Source: Actinophytocola gossypii
GTDB lineage: Bacteria; Actinomycetota; Actinomycetes; Mycobacteriales; Pseudonocardiaceae
Reading direction: 5' to 3'
Length of the DNA stretch: 64,000 nt
Assembly (NCBI RefSeq): GCF_025165815.1
Contig: NZ_JAFFZE010000014.1
Location: forward strand, 1-64,000
Shown: in pieces, positions 18,125 through 27,255 of the stretch
Layout: the number at the start of each line of letters is the position of its first letter
Numbering within the stretch: the stretch's first letter is position 1
Made by a program: the position numbers and the translations under genes
The notes under the pieces: model-generated
Seen by the model: only the letters and a program-made list of their open reading frames with translations
Told to the model about the DNA's origin: nothing
Database searches by the model: none

Positions 18125-18696
18125 GAAGGCTCAAGTACGCCATGACGCTGTCGCTCGACGGGTACGTCACCGCGCCGGGCGACGACATCGGCTGGACGGA
18201 ACCCAGCGACGACCTGCACTGGCACCACAACGAGCGGACGACCGAGGACACGGTGGCGCTGTACGGCCGCCGGCTCTGGGACAACATGGCTGGCTACTGG
18301 CCGTCCGTCGGGGACGGACCGGACGTGCCGGCGGTGATGGCCGACTTCGCCAGGCGGTGGCGCGCGCAGCCCAAGGTGGTGTTCTCCTCGACGCTGACCG
18401 AGGAGGCGGTCGCCAAGGTCGGCCACAACAGCCGGCTGCACAGCGGCGACGCGGTCGAGGAGATCCGGCGGCTCAAGCAGGGCGACGGCGGATCGCTGGA
18501 GATCGGCGGTGCCATGCTGGCGGGCGCGGCGATCCGGGCCGGGCTCGTCGACGAGTACTGGCTGTACTACGCGCCGGTCGCGATCGGCGCCGGCGCACCG
18601 TACTTCCGGGACCTGGACAGCTGGCTGAACCTGCGGCTGGTCGAGACCAAGACGTTCGACAACGGCACGGTGCTGCTGCGGTACGAGAAGGGGTAG
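18121..18696 (+). CDS. Dihydrofolate reductase family (RibD C-terminal-like) protein
   Basis: The 191-residue protein has the RibD_C/DHFR fold: MRRLKYAMTLSLDGYVTAPG at the start, VALYGRRLWDNM, and EIGGAMLAGAAIRAGLVDEY near the nucleotide site. Such stand-alone homologues are common in actinobacteria and their substrates are unknown; true folate reduction is doubtful. It is coupled by ATGA to a small upstream ORF and is convergent with ispG, four bases away. Confidence 0.85.
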   Translation: MRRLKYAMTLSLDGYVTAPGDDIGWTEPSDDLHWHHNERTTEDTVALYGRRLWDNMAGYWPSVGDGPDVPAVMADFARRWRAQPKVVFSSTLTEEAVAKVGHNSRLHSGDAVEEIRRLKQGDGGSLEIGGAMLAGAAIRAGLVDEYWLYYAPVAIGAGAPYFRDLDSWLNLRLVETKTFDNGTVLLRYEKG

Positions 18697-18700
18697 CGGG

Positions 18701-19858
18701 TCAGGAGACCGTCACGACCGGCTCGCCGGCGCCGGCGGTCTCCCCCGCCTCCTCGGCGATGCGCATGGCCTCCTCGATCAGGGTCTCCACGATCTGGTGC
18801 TCCGGCACGGTCTTGATGACCTGGCCCTTGACGAAGATCTGGCCCTTGCCGTTGCCGGAGGCCACGCCGAGGTCTGCCTCGCGCGCCTCGCCCGGCCCGT
18901 TCACCACGCAGCCCATGACGGCGACCCGCAGCGGAACCTCCATGCCCTCCAGGCCCGCGGTGACCTCGTCGGCCAGCTTGTAGACGTCGACCTGGGCCCG
19001 GCCGCAGGACGGGCAGGACACGATCTCCAGCTTGCGCGGCCGCAGGTTCAGCGACTGCAGGATCTGCGTGCCGACCTTGATCTCCTCGACCGGCGGCGCG
19101 GACAGCGACACCCGGATCGTGTCGCCGATGCCCTGCCGCAGCAGCGCGCCGAAGGCCACCGCCGACTTGATGGTGCCCTGGAACGCCGGGCCGGCCTCGG
19201 TGACGCCGAGGTGCAGCGGGTAGTCGCACTGCTCCGCGAGGATCTCGTAGGCCCGGACCATGACCACCGGGTCGTTGTGCTTGACCGAGATCTTCAGGTC
19301 GTGGAAGTCGTGCTCGGCGAACAGCGACGCCTCCCACAGCGCGGACTCCGCCAGCGCCTCCGGGGTGGCCTTGCCGTGCTTGGCCAGCAGCCGGGGGTCG
19401 AGCGAGCCGGCGTTGACGCCGATGCGGATCGGGGTGCCGTGGTCGCGCGCGGCGGCGGCGATCTCGCGCACCTTGTCGTCGAACTTCTTGATGTTGCCGG
19501 GGTTCACCCGGACCCCGGCGCAGCCGGCCTCGATCGCGGCGAACACGTACTTCGGCTGGAAGTGGATGTCGGCGATCACCGGGATCTGCGACTTGGCCGC
19601 GATGGCCGGCAGCGCCTCGGCGTCGTCCTGCGACGGGCACGCCACCCGGACGATGTCGCAGCCGGCCGCGGTCAGCTCGGCGATCTGCTGCAGGGTGGCG
19701 TTGACGTCGGCGGTGACCGTGGTGGTCATCGACTGCACCGAGATCGGGTACTCGCTGCCGACCCCCACACCGCCGACCATCAGCTGTCGGGTCTTGCGGC
19801 GCTCCGCCAGCACGGGCGGCGGCGCCGCGGGCATCCCCAGCATGATGCTTTCGGTCAT
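18701..19858 (-). CDS. ispG: (E)-4-hydroxy-3-methylbut-2-enyl-diphosphate synthase
   Basis: The 385-residue [4Fe-4S] enzyme converts MEcPP to HMBPP in the MEP isoprenoid pathway. The N-terminal TIM barrel starts near [14 protein letters not shown]; the C-terminal cluster domain has cysteines in [11 protein letters not shown] and [11 protein letters not shown]. The length is normal for the compact bacterial form. It is the last gene of the minus-strand set dxr-rip1-ispG (gaps of 5 and 30 bases), which couples isoprenoid synthesis to a membrane protease as in mycobacteria. Confidence 0.95.
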   Translation of the reverse strand: MTESIMLGMPAAPPPVLAERRKTRQLMVGGVGVGSEYPISVQSMTTTVTADVNATLQQIAELTAAGCDIVRVACPSQDDAEALPAIAAKSQIPVIADIHFQPKYVFAAIEAGCAGVRVNPGNIKKFDDKVREIAAAARDHGTPIRIGVNAGSLDPRLLAKHGKATPEALAESALWEASLFAEHDFHDLKISVKHNDPVVMVRAYEILAEQCDYPLHLGVTEAGPAFQGTIKSAVAFGALLRQGIGDTIRVSLSAPPVEEIKVGTQILQSLNLRPRKLEIVSCPSCGRAQVDVYKLADEVTAGLEGMEVPLRVAVMGCVVNGPGEAREADLGVASGNGKGQIFVKGQVIKTVPEHQIVETLIEEAMRIAEEAGETAGAGEPVVTVS

Positions 19859-19888
19859 GCTTTCAGCCTACCGACCGGGCGACGGCGG

Positions 19889-21085
19889 CTACTGACCGAT
19901 ACGGATCGGGTTCACGATGTCGGCTGTGAGGGTGAGCAACATGAACGCGCCGCCGATGACGACGAACACCATCGTGACCGCCGACAACTTGGTGTAGTCG
20001 ACCGGGCCACCCGCGGGTTTGCCGCGCAGGCGGCGGAGCCAGTCGCGGACCTTCTCGTAGAACAGGACCGCGATGTGCCCGCCGTCCAACGGCAGCAGGG
20101 GCAGCAGGTTGAACACGCCGATGAAGAAGTTCAGCGTCGCGAGCAGCAGGACGAACATCTCCCAGATGCCCTGCTCGACCGCGTCCCCGCCGATGATGCT
20201 GGCGCCGACCACGCTGACCGGGGTGTTCGGGTCGCGCTCCCCGCCGCCGATCGCCTCGATGACCGCGGGAACCTTCTCCGGGATGTCGAGCAGCCCGTTC
20301 CAGACGCCGACGAACATGTCCCCGGTGAAGGACACCGTGCCGCCGACGGCGTCGAGCGGGCCGTAGCCGATCATCGCGGGCGGCAGCGCCACCGACACCC
20401 CGATCGCGCCCGCCTGCTCGCCGTTCGGGGCCGAGACCCGGGCCACGTCGACGGTCAGCGTGAGCACCTCGCCACCGCGCCGGACCTCGAACTCGGCCGG
20501 ACCGGACAGGCCCTCGACCTTCGCGACCATCTCGCCCCAGGTCGGCGTCGGCGTGCCGTCGACGGACAGCACCAGGTCGCCCTCGCGCAGGCCGGCGTCC
20601 TTCGCGGGCGCGGGCGCGCCGGGGGCGCAGCCGTCCTCGGAGGTGTTGCCCTTGTCGACCACGCACTGGTTGACCGAGGCGATCTCGGGCCGCACCGGCT
20701 CCGTGTTCGGCAGGCCCATGGTGATGGCCATCACGTACAGGATGAGGAAGCCGAGGATGAAGTGGGTGACCGAACCGGCGACCATCACCACGAAGCGCTT
20801 CCACGTGGGGTAACGCCACATCGCGCGCGGAGCCTCGTCCGGCGTGACCTCGTCCAGCGCGGTCATGCCGGCGATGTCGCAGAACCCGCCGGCCGGGATG
20901 GCCTTGAGGCCGTACTCGGTCTCACCGCGGCGGAACGACCACAGCGTCGGCCCGAAGCCGATGAAGTAGCGCCGCACGCGCATGCCGAACATCTTGGCCG
21001 CGCCCATGTGGCCCGCCTCGTGCAGCGCGACCGAGATGCAGATGCCGAGCGCGAAGAGGATGACCCCCAGGATCCACGCGACCAC
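19889..21085 (-). CDS. rip1: Site-2 intramembrane metalloprotease (Rip1/RseP)
   Basis: The 398-residue integral membrane zinc protease cuts transmembrane anti-sigma factors. The zinc motif H22-EAGH26 lies in the first helix and the third ligand in LLPLLPLDGGHIA near the C-terminal helices; a PDZ domain occupies roughly residues 160-240 (LREGDLVLSVDGTPTPTWGE). Position between dxr and ispG matches mycobacterial Rip1 (Rv2869c), known for controlling envelope stress and mycolate genes; its substrates here are not visible in the window. Confidence 0.93.
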   Translation of the reverse strand: MVAWILGVILFALGICISVALHEAGHMGAAKMFGMRVRRYFIGFGPTLWSFRRGETEYGLKAIPAGGFCDIAGMTALDEVTPDEAPRAMWRYPTWKRFVVMVAGSVTHFILGFLILYVMAITMGLPNTEPVRPEIASVNQCVVDKGNTSEDGCAPGAPAPAKDAGLREGDLVLSVDGTPTPTWGEMVAKVEGLSGPAEFEVRRGGEVLTLTVDVARVSAPNGEQAGAIGVSVALPPAMIGYGPLDAVGGTVSFTGDMFVGVWNGLLDIPEKVPAVIEAIGGGERDPNTPVSVVGASIIGGDAVEQGIWEMFVLLLATLNFFIGVFNLLPLLPLDGGHIAVLFYEKVRDWLRRLRGKPAGGPVDYTKLSAVTMVFVVIGGAFMLLTLTADIVNPIRIGQ

Positions 21086-21090
21086 GTTCG

Positions 21091-22323
21091 TCAGTCCTCT
21101 TTCCGTTCAGTCACACCGAGCTCGACCGTTGCCCCGAGCCGCTCCCTGGCCTTGGCGCGCGCCCATGCCTCCGCGGCGAGTACCTCCTCGACCCCGGACG
21201 GCTCGCCGTGCCAGCCGTCCGCGTCGTCGAGGACACGGTGCACAGTGTCCACAATCGCCGTGAAGGGCGTGTGTCCTCCGACGAACGCGCCGACGGCCTC
21301 CTCGTTCGCCGCGTTGTACACCGCGGGCAGGCAGCCGCCCGCCTCGCCGGCGAGCCGGGCCAGGCGCACGGCGGGGAAGGTGTCGTCGTCGAGGGGCTCG
21401 AAGGTCCAGGCGGTCGCCTCGTCGAACCTGGTCGGCCGCGCGGCGCCGGGCACCCGGTCCGGCCAGCCGAGTGCCAGCGAGATCGGCAGCCGCATGTCCG
21501 GCGGGCTGGCCTGCGCGATCGTCGAGCCGTCGGCGAACTCCACCATCGAGTGAATCATCGACTGCGGGTGCACGACGACGTCGATCCGCTCGTAGGGCAC
21601 CCCGAACAACAGGTGCGCCTCGATCAGCTCCAGGCCCTTGTTGACCAGGGTGGCGGAGTTGATGGTGATGACCGGGCCCATCGCCCAGGTGGGGTGCGCC
21701 ATGGCGTCGGCGACCGTGACGTCGGTGAGATCCTCGGCACGCCGGCCGCGGAACGGGCCGCCGGACGCGGTCAGCACCAGCCGGGCCACCTCCTCGGCGC
21801 GCCCGCCGCGCAGGCACTGGGCGATCGCGGAGTGCTCGGAGTCGACCGGCACGATCTGGCCGGGCTTCGCCGCGCGCAGCACGAGCGGGCCGCCGGCGAT
21901 CAGCGACTCCTTGTTGGCCAGCGCGAGCGTGGCGCCGGTGGCGAGCGCGCGCAGGGTCGGCTCGAGCCCGATGGAGCCGGTGACCGCGTTGAGCACGATG
22001 TCGGCCGGGACCGTGTCGATCAGCTCGGCGACGGCGTCCGGGCCGGCGAGGATGCGGGGCATCGCGAACCCGCCCGCGTCGTAGCCACGCCGCTTGGCCT
22101 CGGCGTAGAGGGCGAGCTGGACGTCCTCGAACGCGGTCGCGCGGGACACGGCGACGGCTCGGGCGCCGGTCGCGATCGCCTGCTCGGCGAGCACGGCCGG
22201 GTTCCCGCCGCCCGCCGCGACCCCGACGACCTCGAACCGGTCGGGGTTGGCGGCGACGACGTCCAGGGCCTGCACGCCGATGGAGCCGGTCGAGCCGAGT
22301 ACGAGGACGGAGCGCTTGGTCAT
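21091..22323 (-). CDS. dxr: 1-deoxy-D-xylulose-5-phosphate reductoisomerase
   Basis: The 410-residue NADPH enzyme makes MEP from DXP, the first committed isoprenoid step and the fosmidomycin target. The NADPH loop VLGSTGSIG is at the N-terminus, [10 protein letters not shown] and [21 protein letters not shown] hold the substrate and metal residues. I chose the ATG at 22323, just before the Rossmann strand; the upstream in-frame segment is Arg-rich and unconserved-looking. First gene of the dxr-rip1-ispG set. Confidence 0.95.
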   Translation of the reverse strand: MTKRSVLVLGSTGSIGVQALDVVAANPDRFEVVGVAAGGGNPAVLAEQAIATGARAVAVSRATAFEDVQLALYAEAKRRGYDAGGFAMPRILAGPDAVAELIDTVPADIVLNAVTGSIGLEPTLRALATGATLALANKESLIAGGPLVLRAAKPGQIVPVDSEHSAIAQCLRGGRAEEVARLVLTASGGPFRGRRAEDLTDVTVADAMAHPTWAMGPVITINSATLVNKGLELIEAHLLFGVPYERIDVVVHPQSMIHSMVEFADGSTIAQASPPDMRLPISLALGWPDRVPGAARPTRFDEATAWTFEPLDDDTFPAVRLARLAGEAGGCLPAVYNAANEEAVGAFVGGHTPFTAIVDTVHRVLDDADGWHGEPSGVEEVLAAEAWARAKARERLGATVELGVTERKED

Positions 22324-22432
22324 CGCGTGACATTGTGTCCGACGTCGCCTCGGCCGGCCGGGCACGGTGTGCGCGGCGTGTCAGGGGCGTGTGCGAACAT
22401 GTGCGGCAAGGACCGAGGTGCCGGGAGGGAAC

Positions 22433-22696
22433 GTGGCTGGCTCACAGCTGGTGAAGCGACCGAAGAACGCGGTCGACCCGCACGAGGAGCCGTCCGCGGA
22501 GTGGGGCTGGCACGGCCGGTTCCCCCGTGGCCGCGAGATCGGCGGCTGGATCTCGGTGATCGGCCTGTTCGCCATGGCGTTCATCGGCAACCACGTGGCG
22601 CCGACCGAGCAGCTGTGGATGGCCGGGCTCGGCATCGCGGTGGCCGCCGGCCTGGTCTGGTCCCGCGTGCGGCAGCGCACCGCCTGGCGCCGCTGA
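22433..22696 (+). CDS. DUF2631 family small membrane protein
   Basis: The 87-residue protein has a hydrophilic N-terminus (KRPKNAVDPHEEPSAEWGWHG) and two transmembrane helices (about 37-53 and 61-75) separated by a short loop, the DUF2631 pattern found in actinobacteria. The GTG at 22433 follows GGGAGGGA closely. Function is unknown. It is divergent from dxr and convergent with the DUF3618 gene 12 bases away. Confidence 0.78.
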   Translation: MAGSQLVKRPKNAVDPHEEPSAEWGWHGRFPRGREIGGWISVIGLFAMAFIGNHVAPTEQLWMAGLGIAVAAGLVWSRVRQRTAWRR

Positions 22697-22708
22697 TCCT
22701 TTCCGGGG

Positions 22709-23377
22709 TCAACGCTCCTGAACGTTGGTCCTGGCCTGTTGAGCGCGGTCGGTGACGTCGCCCGTCGCGTGCCGCGCCTCGTCCTGCACGGTGCCTGCGG
22801 CGTCGCTCGCGGTCGACTTGACCGAGTCCACCGCGTGCTGCGCCGGTTCCCGCAGGTTCTCCTTCACCTGCTCGGCCGCGTGGCTCATGTGCTCGGTCAC
22901 GCCGTGCTCCTGGGCCTTCTCCTTGGCCTGCTCGGCCAGGTGCTGCTCGGCCTGGCTCGGCGGGACCAGCGACGACAGGAGCCAGCCGGCGCCGAACGCG
23001 ATCAGGCCGGCGGCCAGGGGGTTGCCCTCGGTGCCGTGCCGGACCGCCTGTGGGGTCTCGCGGACCGTCTCGGCCACGTTCGCGGCGCCCTCCCGTGCGG
23101 ACGAGGTCGCGGACGACGCCGCGTCGCCCACGCGGTGGCCGGCGTGCGACATCCCGTCGGACGCGCTGGACATGCCGCTGGAAGCGGTGCCCATGACCCG
23201 GTCGCGCATGGAGTGCACCGCCCGGCGGGCGCGGCCGACCCGGCGGTGCACGATGCGTCCGGGGCTCACCTTGTCGGTCAGCATGTCGACGTCGGTGGAG
23301 AGGTTGCGCTGGGTGTGCTCGATGTCCCGGCGAAGCCGGTCGGGATCGTCGGAATAGGCGTCATTGGGGACGGTCAT
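22709..23377 (-). CDS. DUF3618 domain protein
   Basis: The 222-residue protein opens with DPDRLRRDIEHTQRNLSTDV and LTDKVSPGRIV, the DUF3618 hallmark. A short hydrophobic segment (NPLAAGLIAFGAGWLLSSLV) at about 123-142 is a membrane anchor, and the C-terminal 80 residues form a charged Ala/Gln/Glu amphipathic helix with LEA-like character. The ATG at 23377 overlaps the holin-like stop as ATGA. Third gene of a stress-type operon with a SigB-like promoter; roles in membrane stabilisation are inferred. Confidence 0.85.
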   Translation of the reverse strand: MTVPNDAYSDDPDRLRRDIEHTQRNLSTDVDMLTDKVSPGRIVHRRVGRARRAVHSMRDRVMGTASSGMSSASDGMSHAGHRVGDAASSATSSAREGAANVAETVRETPQAVRHGTEGNPLAAGLIAFGAGWLLSSLVPPSQAEQHLAEQAKEKAQEHGVTEHMSHAAEQVKENLREPAQHAVDSVKSTASDAAGTVQDEARHATGDVTDRAQQARTNVQER

Positions 23378-23814
23378 GTTCGCTCCTCGGTCGGCTTGAG
23401 GGTGTCCGGGACCTGCTTGACGGTGTCCACGGTGCGTTGCGGGGTGGGATTGACCTGGCGCAGCCGCTGCCGGCCGGTGACGTAGAGCACGGCCGCGATC
23501 ACCGCCCACACGACGGCGACGAGCAGCGCGGCGAGGCCGGTGTCCATGGCGTTGGCCAGTGCCCACCAGAGCGCGAACGACAGGAACAGCAGCACCATGT
23601 AGCCGGCGAACCCGGCGCCGCCGAGCATGCCGGCGCCCTTGCTCGCCTTGGTGGCCTCGGTCTTGACCTCGGCCTTGGCGAGCGCGAGCTCCTGCCGGAA
23701 CAGGGTCGACAGGTCCCGTGAGACGTTCCCGAGCAGCTCACCGACGGAGACGTCGGCAGCGGACTCGGTGCGTTGTTCACCAGGTGTCGTCGGTGGGGTC
23801 GACGAGGTGGTCAT
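23374..23814 (-). CDS. Phage-holin-like membrane protein (Phage_holin_3_6/YqjE family)
   Basis: The 146-residue protein has an amphipathic N-terminal region (SVGELLGNVSRDLSTLFRQE, LALAKAEVKTEA) and two transmembrane helices at about 65-82 and 91-112. This is the chromosomal 'phage holin family' or YqjE pattern, found in stress operons rather than lysis cassettes. It is coupled by ATGA to the DUF3618 gene and lies six bases after the 234-residue protein gene. Confidence 0.83.
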   Translation of the reverse strand: MTTSSTPPTTPGEQRTESAADVSVGELLGNVSRDLSTLFRQELALAKAEVKTEATKASKGAGMLGGAGFAGYMVLLFLSFALWWALANAMDTGLAALLVAVVWAVIAAVLYVTGRQRLRQVNPTPQRTVDTVKQVPDTLKPTEERT

Positions 23815-23820
23815 CGCGCC

Positions 23821-24525
23821 TCACCTGCCCGGGTAGGAGCCGGGCCGCGGCGGGTAGCCCGGTTGTGGCGGCAGGTGCGGCGCGGGCGGCACCGGCGGTG
23901 TGGGCTGCGGTGCCGGCGGCGGGGTGGCCGTGGGCATCGGCGGCACGGGTGGCGGCGCCGGTGGCGGCACCGGTGGCGGCGGGGCCGCCGAGGACGGTTG
24001 CGGCGGCTCGGCGGCGGACCGGGTGCCGTCCTGCGAACCGTGGTGGTCCTGGGCGGCCGCGGTGGCGCCGCGGGTGAGTCGGCCGGCGAGCACGCCGGCC
24101 ATCGCGGCACCGGCGAGGAACGCGCCGGGCTTGCGGCGGGCGAACGCGCGGACGTCGTCGAGCAGGCCGCCGGGCTCCCGGTCGCCGAGCCAGGACGCGA
24201 GGTCCCTGGTGCGTTCGGAGGCCTGGCGGACCATCTCGGGCGCGAGGCCGGAGCCGTCGGAGCGGGCGCTCATCTCGCCCAGCTGGTCGGCCAGCGTGTG
24301 CAGGCTGTCGGCGGCCTTCCGCTGGCCCTGCCTGGCCTGGTCGAGGAGCTGGTCGCGGCCTTCTCGGGCCAGGTCCCTGGCCTGCTGGGTGGTCTCGTGC
24401 GCGACCCGGCGGGCCTCGTGCCCCGCGGCGTCGCCGACCTGGGAGCCGCTGTGCGCGGCCGTGCGCGCGACCTCGGCCGCCTCCTCCTTCGCGGCCCGAG
24501 GTGTGGACTGTTCAGGGTAAGTCAT
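23821..24525 (-). CDS. Helical membrane-associated protein with proline-rich tail
   Basis: The 234-residue protein has three parts: a highly charged alpha-helical region rich in Ala, Gln, Glu and Arg (1-125, reminiscent of LEA-type desiccation proteins), a short hydrophobic helix with basic flank (ARRKPGAFLAGAAMAGVLAG, about 128-147), and a C-terminal tail of about 70 residues that is more than half proline. Similar helical-plus-hydrophobic proteins accompany YqjE-like holins and DUF3618 proteins. First gene of the operon, 35 bases from a SigB-type promoter. Confidence 0.75.
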   Translation of the reverse strand: MTYPEQSTPRAAKEEAAEVARTAAHSGSQVGDAAGHEARRVAHETTQQARDLAREGRDQLLDQARQGQRKAADSLHTLADQLGEMSARSDGSGLAPEMVRQASERTRDLASWLGDREPGGLLDDVRAFARRKPGAFLAGAAMAGVLAGRLTRGATAAAQDHHGSQDGTRSAAEPPQPSSAAPPPPVPPPAPPPVPPMPTATPPPAPQPTPPVPPAPHLPPQPGYPPRPGSYPGR

Positions 24526-24559
24526 CTGGTCCTCCCGAAGGTGGGCTCGGGCGGTCCGT

Positions 24560-24584
24560 GTACCCGGCGAATCCGGGCATAACC
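24560..24584 (-). promoter_or_regulatory. SigB-type general stress promoter
   Basis: Read on the minus strand, GGTT, fifteen bases and GGGTAC match the actinobacterial SigB consensus GNNT-N14-16-GGGTAC/T exactly. Transcription would start near 24552, giving a leader of about 27 bases to the ATG at 24525, and would serve the three-gene membrane operon. Confidence 0.72.
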
Positions 24585-24696
24585 ATGAATCCGAAGACGA
24601 TCAGCGAATGGTGGAACAAAACCGTGGGTCCGGTTTGCTGATCACAGGGACACCGCCGTCAGTCTCCCGAATCCCACTCCTTTCGAAAGGCAGTCG

Positions 24697-25962
24697 ATGT
24701 CGAGCACGACCCTGCCCAGAACGTCTACAACGGACAGCACGGACAGCGCGGTGTCGCCGACCGGTTTCGCCCGGGTGCGGCTGATCCTCGTCCTCGGGGC
24801 GCTGATCGCCCTCGGCCCGCTGACCATCGACATGTACCTGCCGGCCCTGCCGGCGATCGCGGACGACCTGCTGACCACGTCGTCCGCCGTCCAGCTCACG
24901 CTCACCGGCACCCTGCTCGGCCTGGGCATCGGCCAGCTGGTGATCGGCCCGCTGTCCGACGCGATGGGCCGCCGGATGCCGCTGATCGCCGGCACTGCCG
25001 TGCACGTGGTGTCGTCCGCGCTGTGCCTGCTCGCGCCGAACGTGGCCGTGCTCGGCCTGCTCCGGCTGCTGCAGGGCGTCGGCGCGGCGGCGGCGATGGT
25101 GGTGGCGATGGCCGTGGTGCGGGACCTGTTCTCCGGGCGCGCGGCGGCGACCGTGCTGTCGCGCCTGATGCTGGTGATGGGCGTCGCGCCGATCCTGGCG
25201 CCGACGCTGGGCGCGGCGATCCTGCTGAACGGCTCGTGGCGCGGCGTGTTCGCGGTACTGGCCGCGCTCGGGGTGGCACTGATGCTGGTGGCGGTGTTCC
25301 TGCTGAAGGAGACGCTGCCGCCGGAGCGTCGCCGTACGGGTGCGCTGCGGCCGGTGCTGGCGACCTATCGTTCGCTGATGGCCGACCGGGAGTTCGTGGT
25401 GCTCGCGCTGGTCGCGGCGCTGGGAATGTCGGCGCTGTTCTCGTACGTGTCGGGGTCGAGCTTCGTGCTGCAGGACCACTACGGGCTCGACCAGCAGGAG
25501 TTCGGCCTGGTGTTCGCCGTGGGCGCGGTCGCGATCATCGGCGCGTCCCAGCTGAACGTCGTGCTGCTCAACCGGCTGACCCCGGCGGGCATCGTGCTGC
25601 GCGCGCTGACCGCGGCGGTGGTGTCCGGGCTGGTGCTCGTCGCGCTGACGACGACCGGAGCGGGCGGGCTGCTCGGGTTCGTGGTGCCGCTGTTCTTCCT
25701 GCTCGGCGCGGTCGGTTTCGTGCTGCCGAACGCCCCGGCCTTGGCGCTGTCCCGGCACGGCGAGGCGGCCGGCACGGCGGCGGCGCTGCTGGGGGCCGCC
25801 CAGTTCGGCCTCGGCGCGGCGATCGCCCCGCTGGTCGGGGTGCTCGGCAACGACGGCCCGGCGATGGCGGTCACGATGACCGGGGGCGCGGCGGTCGCGT
25901 GGCTGGCGCTGGCGGCGACGCTGCGCCGGCAGCGGCGGGTCGAGCCGGCGCCGGCGCTGTGA
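24697..25962 (+). CDS. Bcr/CflA family drug:H+ antiporter (MFS, DHA1)
   Basis: The 421-residue MFS protein has 12 predicted helices. The opening [20 protein letters not shown] is the Bcr/CflA signature, and [12 protein letters not shown] is MFS motif A between helices 2 and 3. It should export small drugs (bicyclomycin or phenicol-type substrates are typical), though the specificity is unknown. It lies 25 bases upstream of rlmN on the same strand and may be co-transcribed with it. Confidence 0.9.
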   Translation: MSSTTLPRTSTTDSTDSAVSPTGFARVRLILVLGALIALGPLTIDMYLPALPAIADDLLTTSSAVQLTLTGTLLGLGIGQLVIGPLSDAMGRRMPLIAGTAVHVVSSALCLLAPNVAVLGLLRLLQGVGAAAAMVVAMAVVRDLFSGRAAATVLSRLMLVMGVAPILAPTLGAAILLNGSWRGVFAVLAALGVALMLVAVFLLKETLPPERRRTGALRPVLATYRSLMADREFVVLALVAALGMSALFSYVSGSSFVLQDHYGLDQQEFGLVFAVGAVAIIGASQLNVVLLNRLTPAGIVLRALTAAVVSGLVLVALTTTGAGGLLGFVVPLFFLLGAVGFVLPNAPALALSRHGEAAGTAAALLGAAQFGLGAAIAPLVGVLGNDGPAMAVTMTGGAAVAWLALAATLRRQRRVEPAPAL

Positions 25963-25987
25963 CCCCACGTGGGACAATGGCGGGGCC

Positions 25988-27091
25988 ATGACCGCTCTGC
26001 CGCTTGTCTTCGACGCGCCGCGCCGCGGCCTCCCGCCCCGCCACCTCGCCGACCTGTCCGCCGAGGAACGGCGCGCGGCGGTGGCCGAGCTGGGCGAGAA
26101 GCCGTTCCGCGCGAACCAGCTGTCGCACCACTACTTCGCCCGGCTGACCGCCGACCCGGAGTCGATGACCGACATCCCGGCGGCCAGCCGGGGCCGGCTG
26201 GCCGAGGCGATGATGCCCCGGCTGCTGTCGGTGGTCCGCCACGTCGCCTGCGACGACGACACGACCCGCAAGACGCTGTGGCGCGCGCACGACGGGACGC
26301 TGCTGGAGAGCGTGCTGATGCGCTACCCCGACCGGACGACGCTGTGCGTGTCCAGCCAGGCCGGGTGCGGAATGGCGTGCCCGTTCTGCGCCACCGGCCA
26401 GGGTGGGCTGCAGCGGAACCTGTCCACGGCCGAGATCGTCGACCAGGTCCGCGCGGCCGCGGCGGCCATGCGGGACGGCGAGCTCGGCGAGCCGGGGCGG
26501 CTGTCGAACATCGTGTTCATGGGCATGGGTGAACCGCTGGCGAACTACAAGCGGGTGGTGGCCGCGGTGCGGCGGATCACCGAGCCGGCGCCGGCGGGCC
26601 TTGGCATCTCGCAGCGCTCGGTCACGGTCTCCACGGTGGGCCTGGCTCCCGCGATCCGCAAGCTGGCGGACGAGCGGATGCAGGTGCGGCTGGCGGTGTC
26701 CCTGCACACCCCGGACGACGAGCTGCGCGACACGCTGGTCCCGGTGAACACCCGGTGGTCGGTGGACGAGGTGCTGAGCGCGGCGCGCTACTACGCCGAC
26801 GCGTCCGGCCGGCGGGTGTCGATCGAGTACGCGCTGATCCGGGACCTGAACGACCAGCCGTGGCGGGCGGACCTGCTGGCCAGGAGGCTGCGCGAGCACC
26901 TGAACCAGTTGGTGCACGTGAACGTCATCCCGCTCAACCCGACTCCTGGCTCGAAGTGGGACGCGTCCCCGAAGCCGGTGGAGCGCGAGTTCGTCCGCCG
27001 CGTCAACGAGGGCGGCGTGGCGTGCACGGTGCGCGACACCCGGGGCCAGGAGATCGCCGCCGCGTGCGGCCAGCTCGCCGCCGAGGGATAG
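25988..27091 (+). CDS. rlmN: Dual-specificity rRNA/tRNA methyltransferase RlmN
   Basis: The 367-residue radical-SAM enzyme methylates C2 of A2503 in 23S rRNA and of A37 in tRNAs. The [4Fe-4S] cysteines are C127, C131 and C134 in CGMACPFC, and the methyl-carrying cysteine is near the C-terminus in [23 protein letters not shown] is the conserved SAM-binding segment. It corresponds to mycobacterial Rv2880c, but here sits on the opposite strand to cdsA, with an MFS/diguanylate cyclase/sugar block inserted between. Confidence 0.95.
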   Translation: MTALPLVFDAPRRGLPPRHLADLSAEERRAAVAELGEKPFRANQLSHHYFARLTADPESMTDIPAASRGRLAEAMMPRLLSVVRHVACDDDTTRKTLWRAHDGTLLESVLMRYPDRTTLCVSSQAGCGMACPFCATGQGGLQRNLSTAEIVDQVRAAAAAMRDGELGEPGRLSNIVFMGMGEPLANYKRVVAAVRRITEPAPAGLGISQRSVTVSTVGLAPAIRKLADERMQVRLAVSLHTPDDELRDTLVPVNTRWSVDEVLSAARYYADASGRRVSIEYALIRDLNDQPWRADLLARRLREHLNQLVHVNVIPLNPTPGSKWDASPKPVEREFVRRVNEGGVACTVRDTRGQEIAAACGQLAAEG

Positions 27092-27255
27092 CGCCGCGCC
27101 GTCCGCCGGCCGTTTTCCCCGTCGGCGGGTCGTCGCGAGGGATCACCACAACCGTCTTCTCGGGCTTCGCGGGCATCGGCGCGTAGTACGGTACGTGGCT
27201 ACACGATGGCGATGCGTGGCCATGCGTGTCGACGATCATGAGTCTGGGGGACTGC

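Noticed and set aside
18797-21553. A plus-strand open frame of 918 codons across ispG, rip1 and dxr
   Set aside because: It is antisense to three certain genes and its product is Arg/Gly/His-rich low complexity, the usual shadow of high-GC coding DNA.
23374-23814. Prophage remnant suggested by the holin-like gene
   Set aside because: No other phage gene is nearby; the YqjE-like protein with DUF3618 and helical proteins is a known chromosomal stress arrangement.
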